Source of the DNA: Arthrobacter zhaoxinii
GTDB taxonomy: Bacteria; Actinomycetota; Actinomycetes; Actinomycetales; Micrococcaceae
NCBI RefSeq assembly: GCF_024385505.1
Contig: NZ_JANFLT010000002.1
Location: 434,001-498,000, forward strand
Direction: 5' to 3'
DNA: 64,000 bases
The notes below the pieces were generated by a model. That model did not search any database. It had not been told where the DNA came from and was given only the letters and a program-made list of their open reading frames with translations. The translations under genes and the position numbers were made by a program. Below, piece by piece: positions 37,508 through 48,089 of the stretch (its first letter is position 1; each line of letters opens with the position of its first letter).

Positions 37508-38173
37508 ATGGTGCGTTCGCGCAGCACCGGAACCAAACCGCCGGTCCTTGAGCCGGTCCGCCCGCAGGACCTGACCGACGGTGCCGGCGTTCCGGTGGGC
37601 AGCCACCAGGAAGCGGTGGCCTATAACGGAGAATCCTTCGCCGGCCTCGAGCTGCGCGGGGCAGTGTTCTCCGAATGCAGCCTCACCGGAGTGTCCCTGG
37701 ACAACGCCGACCTCACCGCCGCCCGGTTTCTGGAATCAACCCTGGAAAACCTGTATGCCCCGGTGTTCCGGGCGGTACGAACCACCTTCCGGGACGTGGA
37801 GATTTCCAACCCGCGCCTGGGGTCCGCTGAGCTATACGGCGGAAGCTGGAACTCTGTCCGGGTTGACGGCGGAAAGATCGATTTCCTCAACCTGCGCGGC
37901 TGCACGCTGACCAACGTGCTGTTCTCCGACTGCATCATCGGGGAGCTGGACCTGGACGGTGCGCGGCTGAACCGGGTGGCATTCCGCGGCTGCCGGATCG
38001 ACTCCCTGCTGCTGGGAAGCGGCGGCACGGCGGTGGATGCGGACCTGCGCGGGTCCGCGTTCCGCAGCATCACCGGACTTGCCGGCCTCAAGGGGTTCAC
38101 CGTGGATGAAGAGCAGCTGATGCTGCTGGCTCCGCTGCTCGCGGACCAGCTGGGCCTGCGGGTGGAAGCCTAG
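37508..38173 (+). CDS. Pentapeptide-repeat protein
   Basis: A 221-aa protein with about 20 imperfect pentapeptide units of the form A(D/N)LXX, for example LRGAVFSECSLTGVSLDNAD, covering residues about 42-190. It should form a right-handed beta-helix. The sequence does not reach the length and regularity of the gyrase-protecting Qnr/MfpA proteins, and the C-terminal 30 residues form a different helical end. The ATG follows the preceding stop by 2 nt. Its last 4 nt overlap the L,D-transpeptidase gene on the other strand. Function unknown. Confidence 0.85.
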   Translation: MVRSRSTGTKPPVLEPVRPQDLTDGAGVPVGSHQEAVAYNGESFAGLELRGAVFSECSLTGVSLDNADLTAARFLESTLENLYAPVFRAVRTTFRDVEISNPRLGSAELYGGSWNSVRVDGGKIDFLNLRGCTLTNVLFSDCIIGELDLDGARLNRVAFRGCRIDSLLLGSGGTAVDADLRGSAFRSITGLAGLKGFTVDEEQLMLLAPLLADQLGLRVEA

Positions 38174-39399
38174 GGCTGTCCCGCGTACTGGTCCCAGGGG
38201 ATGTTCCAGTCGCCGTAGCCGTCATCGATGGGCACCGGACCGGCTTCGGTGTTCAGTACCTGCACCACGTCACCGGCGTCGAACGTGTCATAGAAGTACT
38301 TGGCACCCTCGGCGGACATTCCCACGCAGCCGTGCGAAACATTGATCCGGCCCAGGGCACCCACTGCGCCGTTGAGGGCCTGGTGGACAAAGACGCCGCT
38401 GTTGGTCAGCCGGCTGGCCCAGGAGGCGTCGAACGGCTCGTAGTAGTCGGGGTCTCCGGGCGACAGGCCGATGCTCTCCGCACGGAAGGGCAGCTTCTCA
38501 TGCTGGCTCACGACCACCTGATAGCCGGACGGCGAGGGCCAGGTGGGTTCGCCGAGGGTGACCGGGAAGGTGCGGACCAGCTGCCCGTCGAGGAACACCT
38601 GCATGGTCTTGGTGTTGTTATCCACCACGGCCAGGCGGGTGTTGTGCGTGTTGAAGGTACGGGTTTCGTTGAAGTTGCCGATCATGCCGTTGCCGAAGTC
38701 CACGCCGAACAGCTGCATGTCCACGGTGACGGCGCTGTTGGGTGCCCAGAAGGCCTCCGGCCGGTAGCGGACTTTGTTGTCCGTGATCCAGTAGAACGCA
38801 CCGGTCTGGCCGGAAGTGCTGGTGATCTTGATGGCCTGCTCCACCGCGTCCTTGTTAAGCACGGGTTCACTGAAGGTGATGTCGATGGGCTGGCCGACGC
38901 CCACACTGGCGGCGTTCTGCGGGTACATAAAGGCATTGGCTTCATTCGCGGGAAGCACTGTTTCGAAGCCCTGCCTGCGGGTGGTCTCCTTGCCGGCGGA
39001 ATCCGTCAGGACCACTTCGAAGCCGTACTTGGTGTTGAACGCCAGCGGAGCCCCGGCGGTCCACACGGCGCCGTCGGCGGACATCACGCCGGGAACGGGC
39101 TCGCCGCCGGCCTCCGGCTTCAGGGTCACCTTTTTGATTTCCCCGTTGGTGGCGCTGACGGAGGGCATTTCGGCCGGGTTGACGCCTACAGCCCCGTCAG
39201 CGGGCGTAGTGGTGATGGACACCGGGGCGGCCTGTTTGGACGGCGCAGCCGACGACGATGAACCGGCGTTAGACGAGGAACCGGCGCCGGGGGATGACTC
39301 CCCGGAGTTGTCCGGGGTGCAGGCGGCTCCGCCGCCCAGAACCAGCACGGCGGCTACTGCTGCGGCTATTGGCCACTTGCGGCTTTTTCTGTCCTGCAC
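38170..39399 (-). CDS. L,D-transpeptidase lipoprotein (YkuD)
   Basis: A 409-aa exported lipoprotein that makes 3-3 cross-links in peptidoglycan. The signal peptide ends in a lipobox LGGGAAC, followed by a Ser/Gly-rich stalk. Two Ig-like domains (about 60-250) precede the YkuD domain (about 255-380), with the catalytic Cys in SHGCVGM near residue 358. The layout is that of mycobacterial LdtMt2. The GTG start shows no clear ribosome site. It overlaps the end of the pentapeptide-repeat gene on the opposite strand by 4 nt. Confidence 0.94.
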   Translation of the reverse strand: MQDRKSRKWPIAAAVAAVLVLGGGAACTPDNSGESSPGAGSSSNAGSSSSAAPSKQAAPVSITTTPADGAVGVNPAEMPSVSATNGEIKKVTLKPEAGGEPVPGVMSADGAVWTAGAPLAFNTKYGFEVVLTDSAGKETTRRQGFETVLPANEANAFMYPQNAASVGVGQPIDITFSEPVLNKDAVEQAIKITSTSGQTGAFYWITDNKVRYRPEAFWAPNSAVTVDMQLFGVDFGNGMIGNFNETRTFNTHNTRLAVVDNNTKTMQVFLDGQLVRTFPVTLGEPTWPSPSGYQVVVSQHEKLPFRAESIGLSPGDPDYYEPFDASWASRLTNSGVFVHQALNGAVGALGRINVSHGCVGMSAEGAKYFYDTFDAGDVVQVLNTEAGPVPIDDGYGDWNIPWDQYAGQP

Positions 39400-39546
39400 A
39401 GCCAGGTCCCCTCAAAGTATCCGCCGGGACCGTCAAGCAGACGGAGACCGGCACTATTACAGCTGAGCCGGCTGGTCCGGCGCCTATTATCCTACCGATG
39501 ATATTAGCTTCCCGGGATATCCAGGACACCGTTACGGAATTGTCGC

Positions 39547-41046
39547 CTAACCGGCCGTTGACTCAGCCGCCGGCGGTGTCAGCCGCGCCGCCTGCCGGAT
39601 GATGTTTTTCGCCATGGAAGGGAAGATCAGGCCGTGGAAGGGGGCAATGAGCCACCAGTACAGCTTCCCCGCCAGCCCCTTCGGGAAGTAAACGGCCCGC
39701 TGCCGGTACAGGCTGCCGCCGTCGCCGTCCGGGTCCACGCGCATCTCCAGCCAGGCTTTGCCCGGGACCCGCATCTCCGCGCGCAGCCGGAGCAGGGTGC
39801 CGCGCTCCAGCAGTTCCACCCGCCACCAGTCCACCACGTCACCGGTGAACAGGGTGGTGGGGTTGCGCCGGCCGCGGGTCAGGCCGGCTCCGCCCACGGT
39901 CTTATCCAGGACACCGCGGATGGCCCACGCCATGGGCAGCGAATACCAGCCGTTGCGGCCGCCCACCCCCTCGATGACCTGCCAGACCGCTGCCGGATCG
40001 ACGGCGGCACGGCGCTGCCGGGAATCCACATAGACCGTCTGGCCGGCCCAGTTCGGGTCGCTGGGCAGCGGATCGGACGCCAGATCGGCAGAGGCGGAGG
40101 CATTGGCCCACGTGGTTTCCACCTCGCCGCGCTTTTCCTTGCCCAGCGCCCGCTTCACGGCGTCGTGGTAGTCCGTCAGCCCGCCGTCGGGCAGCGGCAG
40201 GTACCGGTCGATGTCGTGTTCCTTAGCGACGGCGTCGTGCTGCAGGGACTCGACGAGCGGCAGCGCCATGGCACGCGGAATCGGCGTCACCAGGGCCACC
40301 CAGTGTCCGGCCAGCCGCGGGGCTGGCAGCGGCAACGCATAAATGCGCCTGCGGGGCAGCCCCGCTTCCTCCGCGTACCCGTTCATGATCTCTGCGTAGG
40401 TGAGGACTTCGCGTGAGCCGATGTCGAAGGTCCGGTTCACCTCGGCGGGAATGTCCACGGCCCGCACGAGGTAGTGCAGCACGTCCCGGACGGCAATCGG
40501 TTCGATCCGGCGCCGCACCCAGCTGGGTGCCGGCATGACGGGCAGTGTTTCGGTGAGGTGCCGGATCATTTCGAAGGACGCAGACCCGGACCCGATGACG
40601 ACGCCGGCCTGGAACACCACCGCCGGCACTTCGCCTTCGAGGAGGATGCGTCCCACCTCGGTCCGGGATTTCATGTGCGGCGACAGTTCGCCTTCGGGAT
40701 GCAGGCCGCCGAGATACACGATCCGTTTCACGCCCGCTTCCGCGGCGGCGTCGGCCACCAGATGGGCGATGGCGGACTCCTGGCTGCTGAACCCTTTGCC
40801 GGAGGCCATGGAGTGCACCAGGAAATACAGGGTGTCGATGCCGGTGAACGCCGCCGCGGCGGATTCCCGGTCCGAGAGGTCGCCCTGGACAATCTCGACG
40901 TCGGACGCCCACGGCACATCGGAAAGTTTTTCGGGGGACCTGGCCAGGACCCGGACCTGGTGGCCGTCCTCGAGGAGAAGCGGAACCAGCCGCCCGCCGA
41001 TGTAGCCGGTGGCACCGGTGACCAGGACCTGCTGGCGTTCTGTCAT
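39547..41046 (-). CDS. NAD(P)-binding SDR-like protein with DUF2867 domain
   Basis: A 499-aa protein. The N-terminal NmrA/extended-SDR Rossmann domain (about 1-290) has VLVTGATGYIGGRL and the DLSD adenine pocket. It lacks an obvious catalytic YxxxK where FQAGVVIGSGSASFEM appears. The C-terminal domain (about 320-490) is DUF2867, a START-like fold (WRVELLERGTLLRL, the PGKAWLEM strand, YWWLIAPFHGLIF). On the minus strand TATGTT lies 6 nt before the ATG and GGGGAA could be a ribosome site. It faces ligD across 167 nt. Likely an NADPH-dependent oxidoreductase or regulator. Confidence 0.88.
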   Translation of the reverse strand: MTERQQVLVTGATGYIGGRLVPLLLEDGHQVRVLARSPEKLSDVPWASDVEIVQGDLSDRESAAAAFTGIDTLYFLVHSMASGKGFSSQESAIAHLVADAAAEAGVKRIVYLGGLHPEGELSPHMKSRTEVGRILLEGEVPAVVFQAGVVIGSGSASFEMIRHLTETLPVMPAPSWVRRRIEPIAVRDVLHYLVRAVDIPAEVNRTFDIGSREVLTYAEIMNGYAEEAGLPRRRIYALPLPAPRLAGHWVALVTPIPRAMALPLVESLQHDAVAKEHDIDRYLPLPDGGLTDYHDAVKRALGKEKRGEVETTWANASASADLASDPLPSDPNWAGQTVYVDSRQRRAAVDPAAVWQVIEGVGGRNGWYSLPMAWAIRGVLDKTVGGAGLTRGRRNPTTLFTGDVVDWWRVELLERGTLLRLRAEMRVPGKAWLEMRVDPDGDGGSLYRQRAVYFPKGLAGKLYWWLIAPFHGLIFPSMAKNIIRQAARLTPPAAESTAG

Positions 41047-41213
41047 TTCCCCAACATACACACGCGCCGGCCCCGGTGGTCAGGGCCGCGGGACGCTGTG
41101 CGCGAAACGCCGCGAACCTCCGTGCCGTTTCCGGGAGCGTCATTCCGGAACGATTGATAAGCCCCCTGATGAAATGCTGGTATTTGTCCGATATCCCGGT
41201 AAGACTAGGGGGC

Positions 41214-43862
41214 ATGGCGACAGGCGGAGGTAAGCAGCAGGAAACCGTCAGTGTGGAGGGGCACCGGCTCCGCTTGACCAATCTGGACAAGGTGCTTTAT
41301 CCGGAAACGGGGACCACCAAGGCGGATGTGATTTCCTATTACGCCACCGTGGCCGAGTTCATGCTGCCGCACTCGCGCAACCGCGCCGCCACGCGCAAAC
41401 GGTGGGTGCACGGTGTGGGGACGCCCGAGCACCCCGGCCAGGTGTTCTTCCAGAAGAATATTGAGGACTCCGCTCCATCCTGGGTAAAGCGGTTCTCCAT
41501 TGAGCACAAAACCTCCACCAATACCTACCCGCTGGTGAATGACCTGGCCACGCTGACCTGGCTGGCCCAGTCCGCCGCCCTGGAAATCCATGTGCCGCAG
41601 TGGCAGTTCGGGCCGCGCGGCAGGATCGGCAATGCGGACCGGATGGTGCTGGACCTGGACCCCGGTGAAGGCGCGGGCCTGGCTGAATGCGCTGAAGTGG
41701 CCCGCCTGGCCCGGGCCATCCTCGCCGACATGGGCCTGGATGCCCGACCCGTGACCAGCGGCTCCAAGGGCATCCACCTTTACGCCGCACTGGACGGCAG
41801 CCAGAGTTCCGACGACATCAATGCCGTCGCCCACGAACTGGCCCGCGCCCTGGAGGCCGACCATCCGGACCTGGTGGTCAGTGACATGAAGAAGGCGCGG
41901 CGCCTGGGCAAGGTGCTGGTGGACTGGAGCCAGAACAACGGCAATAAAACCACCATCTGCCCGTACTCGCTGCGTGGCCGGTTCACTCCCACGGTGGCCG
42001 CTCCGCGGACCTGGGAGGAACTTGAGGACCCGGATCTGGCGCAGCTGGATTATCTGCAGGTCCTGGACCGCGTCGGCAGCGGCTCCGATCCGCTCGCCGG
42101 AATGGAGAGCGGCGCCTTCGCGGAAGAGTCGCTGGAGGAGGCCACGGCGGACTCCGGGGAGGCGTCCGGGGAGGTCCGGTCCGCGGGCGGCGGCACGGAC
42201 CGGCTGACCAAGTACCGGAGCATGCGCGACGCCGCGAAGACGCCGGAGCCGGTCCCGGAGGAGGCGTCCACTCCTTCGGAGGGCAACAGCTTCGTCATCC
42301 AGGAACACCATGCCCGCCGGCTGCACTGGGATTTCCGTCTGGAGCACGACGGCGTGCTGGTGTCCTGGGCGCTGCCCAAGGGGCCGCCGTCGACCTCCGG
42401 AAAAAACAATCTGGCCGTGCAGACCGAGGATCACCCGCTGGATTACGGGAAGTTTGAGGGACATATTCCCAAAGGGGAATATGGCGGCGGGGATGTCACC
42501 ATCTGGGATCACGGCACCTATGAGCGGGAAAAGTGGCGGGACGGCAAGGAAGTCATCGCCGTGCTGCACGGCCAGCCCGACGGCGGCCTCGCCCGCGAAG
42601 GGGCAGCCGACCGGCGCTACGCGCTGATCCACACCGGCTCGGGCGGCGACAGGGCGAACAGCAACTGGCTGATCCACCTCATGAAGAACCAGCCGAAGCC
42701 GGGCGAAAAGGGGACCCCCGAAGCTCCGGCTAGCCCGTCCGCCGCCGCTCCTGCTGACACTCCCGGGGACGCACCGGACTCGCCCACGGAGTCCGTGGCC
42801 GCTGCCGCCCGGACCCGGCCGGCCACCGCCGCCGCCCCGGCAAAAACCGCATCCCTCGACGTCGGGAAGGTAACCCGCGACGCGGACGACGCGTCGGTGC
42901 CCGCCGTCGACCCGATGCTGGCAACGCTCGGCAGCCGGGCGGAAATCAACGATGACGACGAGTGGGCCTTCGAAATGAAATGGGACGGTGTGCGCGCCGT
43001 CGTCACGGTGACGCCGGAGGGCACCCGGCTTCTCTCCCGCAACGGGAACGACATGACCGCCGCCTATCCGGAACTGCAGGACCTCAGCGCGCACCTCAAC
43101 GGCGAGCGGGCCGTACTGGACGCCGAAATCGTCGCACTGAACAAGGCCGGCCGGCCGGACTTCGGCCTGCTGCAGCCCCGCATGCACCTGACCAAGCCGC
43201 GGGAAATCGCCGCCGCCGGGCGGACACCGGTGCACCTGATGGTCTTTGACCTGCTCTGGCTGGACGGAAACTCGCTGGCGGACCTCACCTATGAACAGCG
43301 CCGGGAAATCCTCGAGCAGGCCGTCGAACCCGTTCCCGACGGGCACCTCCAGGTCCCGCCCGCTTTGGACATGTCCATGGATGAAGCGGTGGCAGCCAGC
43401 AAGGAACTTGGCCTGGAAGGCGTGATGGCCAAGCGCCGCAGCAGCACCTATGCCCCCGGCCGGCGTTCCAAGAACTGGGTGAAGCTGAAGAACCAGCTCA
43501 CCCAGGAGGTTGTGGTGGTGGGCTGGCGGCCGGGGCAGGGCAACCGGCAGAACAAGGTCGGATCCCTCCTGGTTGCCGTTCCGGACGGGGTGGACCTGAA
43601 ATACATCGGACGGGTGGGGTCCGGCCTGAGCGAGAAGGACCTCGCAACCATCGGTCCGCGCCTGAAGAAGATGTCCCGCAAGACGGCGCCGCTGGACGAC
43701 GTGCCCTCGGCCGATGCCTCCGATGCCCAGTGGGTACGGCCCGCGCTGGTGGGCGAAGTGACCTTCTCCGAGCGCACCGGCACCGGAAAACTCCGCCATC
43801 CCGTCTGGCGCGGCCTGCGCCCGGATAAGAAACCGTCCGACGTCGTGGTGGAGACCGCCTAG
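41214..43862 (+). CDS. ligD: Multifunctional DNA ligase D (NHEJ)
   Basis: An 882-aa ATP-dependent ligase/polymerase that repairs double-strand breaks with Ku. Domain order is polymerase (about 10-300, DLDPGEG), 3'-phosphoesterase (about 355-495, [15 protein letters not shown]) and ligase (about 570-870, with the adenylated Lys589 in EMKWDGVR). This Pol-PE-Lig order is the mycobacterial type; Pseudomonas has PE first. Pro/Ala-rich linkers join the domains. ATG 41214 follows AGGGGG. Ku is about 7 kb away. The phosphoketolase gene follows on the same strand after 37 nt. Confidence 0.96.
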   Translation: MATGGGKQQETVSVEGHRLRLTNLDKVLYPETGTTKADVISYYATVAEFMLPHSRNRAATRKRWVHGVGTPEHPGQVFFQKNIEDSAPSWVKRFSIEHKTSTNTYPLVNDLATLTWLAQSAALEIHVPQWQFGPRGRIGNADRMVLDLDPGEGAGLAECAEVARLARAILADMGLDARPVTSGSKGIHLYAALDGSQSSDDINAVAHELARALEADHPDLVVSDMKKARRLGKVLVDWSQNNGNKTTICPYSLRGRFTPTVAAPRTWEELEDPDLAQLDYLQVLDRVGSGSDPLAGMESGAFAEESLEEATADSGEASGEVRSAGGGTDRLTKYRSMRDAAKTPEPVPEEASTPSEGNSFVIQEHHARRLHWDFRLEHDGVLVSWALPKGPPSTSGKNNLAVQTEDHPLDYGKFEGHIPKGEYGGGDVTIWDHGTYEREKWRDGKEVIAVLHGQPDGGLAREGAADRRYALIHTGSGGDRANSNWLIHLMKNQPKPGEKGTPEAPASPSAAAPADTPGDAPDSPTESVAAAARTRPATAAAPAKTASLDVGKVTRDADDASVPAVDPMLATLGSRAEINDDDEWAFEMKWDGVRAVVTVTPEGTRLLSRNGNDMTAAYPELQDLSAHLNGERAVLDAEIVALNKAGRPDFGLLQPRMHLTKPREIAAAGRTPVHLMVFDLLWLDGNSLADLTYEQRREILEQAVEPVPDGHLQVPPALDMSMDEAVAASKELGLEGVMAKRRSSTYAPGRRSKNWVKLKNQLTQEVVVVGWRPGQGNRQNKVGSLLVAVPDGVDLKYIGRVGSGLSEKDLATIGPRLKKMSRKTAPLDDVPSADASDAQWVRPALVGEVTFSERTGTGKLRHPVWRGLRPDKKPSDVVVETA

Positions 43863-43899
43863 GCGCACCACACTGACACCGACCGGAAAGGACCCTCCG

Positions 43900-46380
43900 A
43901 TGACCGAGACCAGTGCCGCCCCGCCGGACCGCATTCCCGGCACCGAACCGCATCCCGACAGCGCCCTGGACGGCGTGGACGCCTGGTGGCGGGCCGCGAA
44001 CTACCTCTCTGCCGGGCAGATTTACCTGCGGGACAACCCGCTGCTGCGCCGGCCGCTGGAAAAATCCGACGTCAAGGCGCGGCTGCTGGGCCACTGGGGG
44101 ACCACCCCCGGGCTGAACTTCATCTACGCCCACCTGAACCGGCTGATCCGCGAGCAGAAACGCAGCGTCCTGTTCATCACCGGACCCGGGCACGGCGGCC
44201 CTGCCAACGTCGCCAACGCCTGGCTGGAGGGCACCTACTCCGAGATTTACAGCCATGTGGGCCGCGACGAAGAGGGCCTGCGCACCCTGTTCCGGCAGTT
44301 CTCCTACCCCGGCGGAATCCCCAGCCACGCTGCGCCGGAGACCCCCGGCTCCATCCACGAGGGCGGCGAACTGGGCTATTCCCTGGCCCACGCCTACGGG
44401 GCAGTCTTCGACAACCCGGACCTGGTGGCTGCCACGGTGATCGGCGACGGCGAGGCCGAAACCGGTCCGCTGGCCGCCAGCTGGCATTCCAACAGCTTCC
44501 TCGACCCGGCGGTGGACGGAGCGGTGCTGCCCATCCTGCACCTGAACGGCTACAAGATCGCCAACCCCACCATCCTGTCCCGGATGCCCGAGGAACAGCT
44601 GCTGAAACTGCTCGAAGGCTACGGCTACCGCCCTTACGTGGTGACAGTGGAGGATCCGGCCGCCGTCCGGCAGGCGCACGAGGACTTCGCGGCCGTGCTG
44701 GAGACCTGCCTGGCGGAAATCACCGCAATCCAGGAGCCGTACCGTACCGGCGAAAAGACCGCGGTAACCCCGGACGTCCCCGGCGCCGACGCGCTGGAGC
44801 AGCACGCTCCCCGCTGGCCGATGATCGTGTTCCGTTCACCCAAGGGTTGGACCGGTCCCGCCGTCGTCGACGGGCTGCAGGTCGAAGGCACCTGGCGGGC
44901 CCACCAGGTCCCGCTGTCCGAGATCCATGACAACCCGGAGCATCTGGCCCAGCTGCAGGAATGGCTGCAGTCCTACCGTCCCGGGGAACTGTTTGACGCC
45001 GAGGGCCGGCTGATCGAAGAGGTTGCCGCCCTGGCCCCGGAAGGGGACCTGCGGATGAGCGCGACGCCGTACGCCAACGGCGGGCGCCTGCTCCAGGACC
45101 TGCACCTGCCGGACTACGCCGACCATGCGGTGAAGATCGACCATCCGGGTTCCGAACGGGTCAGCCCGATGTTTAACCTGGGCGGCTACCTGCGCGAAGT
45201 GATCCGGAAAAACCCGTCCAACTTCCGGATCTTCGGCCCTGATGAAACGGCCTCCAACCGGTTGCAGGCCGTGTACGACGTCACGGACAAGGCCTGGCAG
45301 CAGCGGATCGACGAACTCGACGAGCATCTGGCCCGCAGCGGACGTGTGGCCGAGGTGCTCAGCGAGCACCTGTGCGAGGGCTGGCTGGAAGGCTACCTGC
45401 TGACCGGCCGGCACGGCGTGTTCAACTGCTATGAGGCATTTGTGCACATTGTGGATTCCATGTTCAACCAGCATGCCAAGTGGCTGAAGGTCAGCCGCGG
45501 GCTGAGCTGGCGCCAGCCGGTCGCCTCGCTGAACTACCTGCTCTCCAGCCACGTCTGGCAGCAGGACCACAACGGGTTCTCGCACCAGGATCCGGGCTTC
45601 ATTGACCATGTGGTGAACAAGAAGGCAGACGTCATCCGGGTCTACCTGCCGCCGGACGCCAACACCCTGCTGGCCGTCGCCGGGAACATCCTGGACAGCC
45701 GGGACCGGGTCAACGTGGTGGTGTCCGGCAAGCAGCCGGCCCCGGTCTGGCTGGATCCGGAGCAGGCGCTGCTGCATGTGGAGCGCGGCGTCGGGATCTG
45801 GGACTTTGCCGGCAGCGAAGGTTTCGGGCCCGGCGTCCGGACCGACCCCGACGTCGTGATGGCCTGTGCCGGCGACGTGCCCACCCTGGAGACCGTGGCC
45901 GCCGCGGCGCTGTTGAAGGAACAGCTGCCGGAGCTAAAAATCCGGGTGGTCAACGTGGTGGATTTGATGGTGCTGCAGGACCCGCGCGAGCATCCGAACG
46001 GGCTGCCGGACCGGGATTTCGACACCCTGTTCACCCAGGATCGGCCGGTGATTTTCGCCTATCACGGCTATCCCTGGCTCATCCACCGCCTGACCTACCG
46101 GCGCACCAACCATGACAACCTGCACGTGCGCGGCTACAAGGAGGAAGGCACCACCACCACGCCGTTCGACATGGCCATGCTGAACCAGATTGACCGGTTC
46201 CAATTGGCCATCGACGTGCTGGACCGGGTAGCGTCGCTGAGATCGACGCAGGCGTCCTTCCGGCAGCATTTGCAGGACGAACGGGCACGTGCCCGGCAGT
46301 ACACCCGCGACGAAGGGCAGGATCCGCCGTACATCACCGGCTGGAACCTGCAGGAAGCAGAGCAGGACACGCCCGGCTGA
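43900..46380 (+). CDS. xfp: Phosphoketolase (xylulose-5-P / fructose-6-P)
   Basis: An 826-aa thiamine-diphosphate enzyme splitting xylulose 5-phosphate or fructose 6-phosphate with phosphate to acetyl phosphate and a smaller sugar phosphate. The ThDP pocket motif [19 protein letters not shown] is near residue 182, and the signature [17 protein letters not shown] is near 90. The C-terminal transketolase-like domain includes the [17 protein letters not shown] segment. Length fits the family. It would allow carbon to bypass lower glycolysis. ATG 43900 follows GGAAAGGACC. It follows ligD closely but has no obvious functional tie to it. Confidence 0.96.
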   Translation: MTETSAAPPDRIPGTEPHPDSALDGVDAWWRAANYLSAGQIYLRDNPLLRRPLEKSDVKARLLGHWGTTPGLNFIYAHLNRLIREQKRSVLFITGPGHGGPANVANAWLEGTYSEIYSHVGRDEEGLRTLFRQFSYPGGIPSHAAPETPGSIHEGGELGYSLAHAYGAVFDNPDLVAATVIGDGEAETGPLAASWHSNSFLDPAVDGAVLPILHLNGYKIANPTILSRMPEEQLLKLLEGYGYRPYVVTVEDPAAVRQAHEDFAAVLETCLAEITAIQEPYRTGEKTAVTPDVPGADALEQHAPRWPMIVFRSPKGWTGPAVVDGLQVEGTWRAHQVPLSEIHDNPEHLAQLQEWLQSYRPGELFDAEGRLIEEVAALAPEGDLRMSATPYANGGRLLQDLHLPDYADHAVKIDHPGSERVSPMFNLGGYLREVIRKNPSNFRIFGPDETASNRLQAVYDVTDKAWQQRIDELDEHLARSGRVAEVLSEHLCEGWLEGYLLTGRHGVFNCYEAFVHIVDSMFNQHAKWLKVSRGLSWRQPVASLNYLLSSHVWQQDHNGFSHQDPGFIDHVVNKKADVIRVYLPPDANTLLAVAGNILDSRDRVNVVVSGKQPAPVWLDPEQALLHVERGVGIWDFAGSEGFGPGVRTDPDVVMACAGDVPTLETVAAAALLKEQLPELKIRVVNVVDLMVLQDPREHPNGLPDRDFDTLFTQDRPVIFAYHGYPWLIHRLTYRRTNHDNLHVRGYKEEGTTTTPFDMAMLNQIDRFQLAIDVLDRVASLRSTQASFRQHLQDERARARQYTRDEGQDPPYITGWNLQEAEQDTPG

Positions 46381-46477
46381 TTTTCCCGGCCGGACGCGGT
46401 ACGCAGAAGCTTCGGCGGCGCCCGTCAACGGCAGCCCGCCGTGGAAAAGTACGATCCATCCATCCAAGGAGAGTTCA

Positions 46478-46945
46478 TTGACCACTGATCAGACGAGCAT
46501 TGCAGTAAACCGGGTCATCGACGCCTCGGCCGCGGACATCTTCAACCTGTTGTCCAACCCCGAGCGCCACCACGAGCTGGACGGTTCCGGCATGGTGGTT
46601 TCGGACGAGAAGACCGACCGGATCACGGCTTCGGGCCAGGTCTTCACCATGAACATGCACAACGAAAAAATGGGCGACTACCAGACGGAAAACCACGTCA
46701 CCGGGTACGACCATAACAAGCTGCTGGCCTGGCAGACCGCTCCGGCCGGCACCGAACCCAAGGGCTGGCAGTGGGTCTGGGAACTGCAGGCCGACGGCGC
46801 CGACTCCACCGAAGTCACGCTGACCTACGACTGGTCCCATGTCACGGACAAGGAAACCCTCAAGAAGGTCTCCTTCCCGATGGTGTCCAAGGACGACCTC
46901 GAGGGATCCCTGAACAAGCTCGCCGCAGCGGTTTCCGGCGCGTAA
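46478..46945 (+). CDS. SRPBCC family protein
   Basis: A 155-aa START/SRPBCC-fold protein: the opening strand and helix SIAVNRVIDASAADIFNLLS, then HELDGSGMVV and ENHVTGYDHNKLLAWQTAP, ending with the long C-terminal helix ESLNKLAAAVSGA-like. Small ligand-binding or polyketide-cyclase-like proteins have this form; the ligand is unknown. The TTG at 46478 has AAGGAGA 5 nt upstream and is preferred over codons further upstream that lie between the phosphoketolase stop and here. A hairpin follows the gene. Confidence 0.85.
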   Translation: MTTDQTSIAVNRVIDASAADIFNLLSNPERHHELDGSGMVVSDEKTDRITASGQVFTMNMHNEKMGDYQTENHVTGYDHNKLLAWQTAPAGTEPKGWQWVWELQADGADSTEVTLTYDWSHVTDKETLKKVSFPMVSKDDLEGSLNKLAAAVSGA

Positions 46946-46954
46946 GAGCTTTTT

Positions 46955-47002
46955 ACGACGGCGGCCGGCACCTTCCGTGAGGAAGGCACCGGCCGCCGTC
47001 GT
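46955..47002. terminator. Hairpin between SRPBCC gene and SDR gene
   Basis: Arms begin ACGACGGCGGCCGG and pair over 14 bp, then after a 2-nt mismatch over 6 more (CCTTCC/GGAAGG). On the plus strand it is followed by GTTTATC, and it lies between convergent genes. Confidence 0.8.
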
Positions 47003-47021
47003 GTTTATCTGCGGTAAGAGA

Positions 47022-48020
47022 TTAGACCGCGGACCAGCCGCCGTCGGAGGGCAGGATGGCGCCGTTGATGTTCACGCCGTCATCGCTGAGCAGGAACGTG
47101 ATGGAGGCCGCGAGGTCCTCCGCCGAGGCCAGGCCCGGAATGTTGACGCGTGCCGGGGACAGGCGCGCCTCGCCGTACTCGCTGGTCTTGCCGCCCATCG
47201 GAATGCCGGTGGCTACGCCGCCCGGAGCCACGGCGTTTACGCGTATGCCTTCACGGGCATACATAAACGCGGTGCTGCGGGTAATGCCCACCACGGCGTG
47301 CTTGGACGCCGTGTAGGCCACGCCGGAGGCGGAGCCGCGCAGGCCGGCCTCGGAGGTGATGTTCACAATCGAACCCTTGCGGGCTTCGAGCATGGTCGGC
47401 AGCACGGCGCGGGTCAGGCGCATCAGGCCCTCCACGTTGACGGCGAAGATCTTCTGCCACATGGCATCGGAGACCTCGTGCAGCGGGGAGAAGTCGTCAT
47501 TGATACCGGCCACGTTGGCCAGGCCGTCAATCTTGGTGCCGGCAGCCGCCATGATGCTGTCGATGGCGGCGGCGTCGGTCAGGTCGCCTGCAACCGGAAC
47601 AATGGCCTCGCCCAGCTCTTCAGCGAGTTCCTTGATCTTCACCTCGGCGATGTCGACGGCAATCACGCGGCCGCCTTCACGGGCGATGCGGCTGGCGGTG
47701 GCACGGCCGATGCCGGAACCGGCGCCGGTGACAATCACGGTGCGGCCTTCGAAACGGCCTTCAACGGTCGGCAGGACGGTTTCGGCGATCTCGGGCATCA
47801 CGCCGCCGTTGGCCTGCTTCACGAGTTCATCCACGGCAGCCTGCGGGAACTTGCCCTGGCTGAGGTCAACCAGCTGCTGCAGCTTCATGGTCAGGGCGGG
47901 GCCGAGCGTGTTCTCGTCGCTACCGGCCTGCGCGAGGAAACCGCGGATGGCAGGTCCGCCGGCGGGGTGGTCGAGCCACTGCTGGACGGTGTTCTGGGCG
48001 GTGATGGGCGAATTGGCCAC
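47022..48020 (-). CDS. Short-chain dehydrogenase with an N-terminal extension
   Basis: A 332-aa protein. Residues 93-332 are a classical SDR: VTGAGSGIGRAT cofactor loop, DLTDA, NVAG, catalytic Ser and YTASKH, then PGGVATGIP. The first 90 residues are an extra helical domain (QWLDHPAGGPAIRGFLA, ALTMKLQQLVDL, AAVDELVKQANGG) of a type also found at the end of some glycoside hydrolases in my recollection, perhaps acting as an interaction module. The GTG start has GAAAGGACC upstream. A LacI-type regulator is divergent 187 nt away, with a palindromic operator between. The substrate is probably a sugar or polyol, by context only. Confidence 0.88.
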   Translation of the reverse strand: MANSPITAQNTVQQWLDHPAGGPAIRGFLAQAGSDENTLGPALTMKLQQLVDLSQGKFPQAAVDELVKQANGGVMPEIAETVLPTVEGRFEGRTVIVTGAGSGIGRATASRIAREGGRVIAVDIAEVKIKELAEELGEAIVPVAGDLTDAAAIDSIMAAAGTKIDGLANVAGINDDFSPLHEVSDAMWQKIFAVNVEGLMRLTRAVLPTMLEARKGSIVNITSEAGLRGSASGVAYTASKHAVVGITRSTAFMYAREGIRVNAVAPGGVATGIPMGGKTSEYGEARLSPARVNIPGLASAEDLAASITFLLSDDGVNINGAILPSDGGWSAV

Positions 48021-48089
48021 GAACCGGTCCTTTCGATCGGGAAGCGGCCGTAATCTGCGGCCGCAGGTATCGGCAGCTCGCCACGATGG

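Noticed and set aside
37508-38173. The pentapeptide-repeat protein as a quinolone-resistance (Qnr/MfpA) protein
   Set aside because: The sequence shows irregular repeats and no specific resemblance; proximity to gyrase genes is lacking (over 30 kb).
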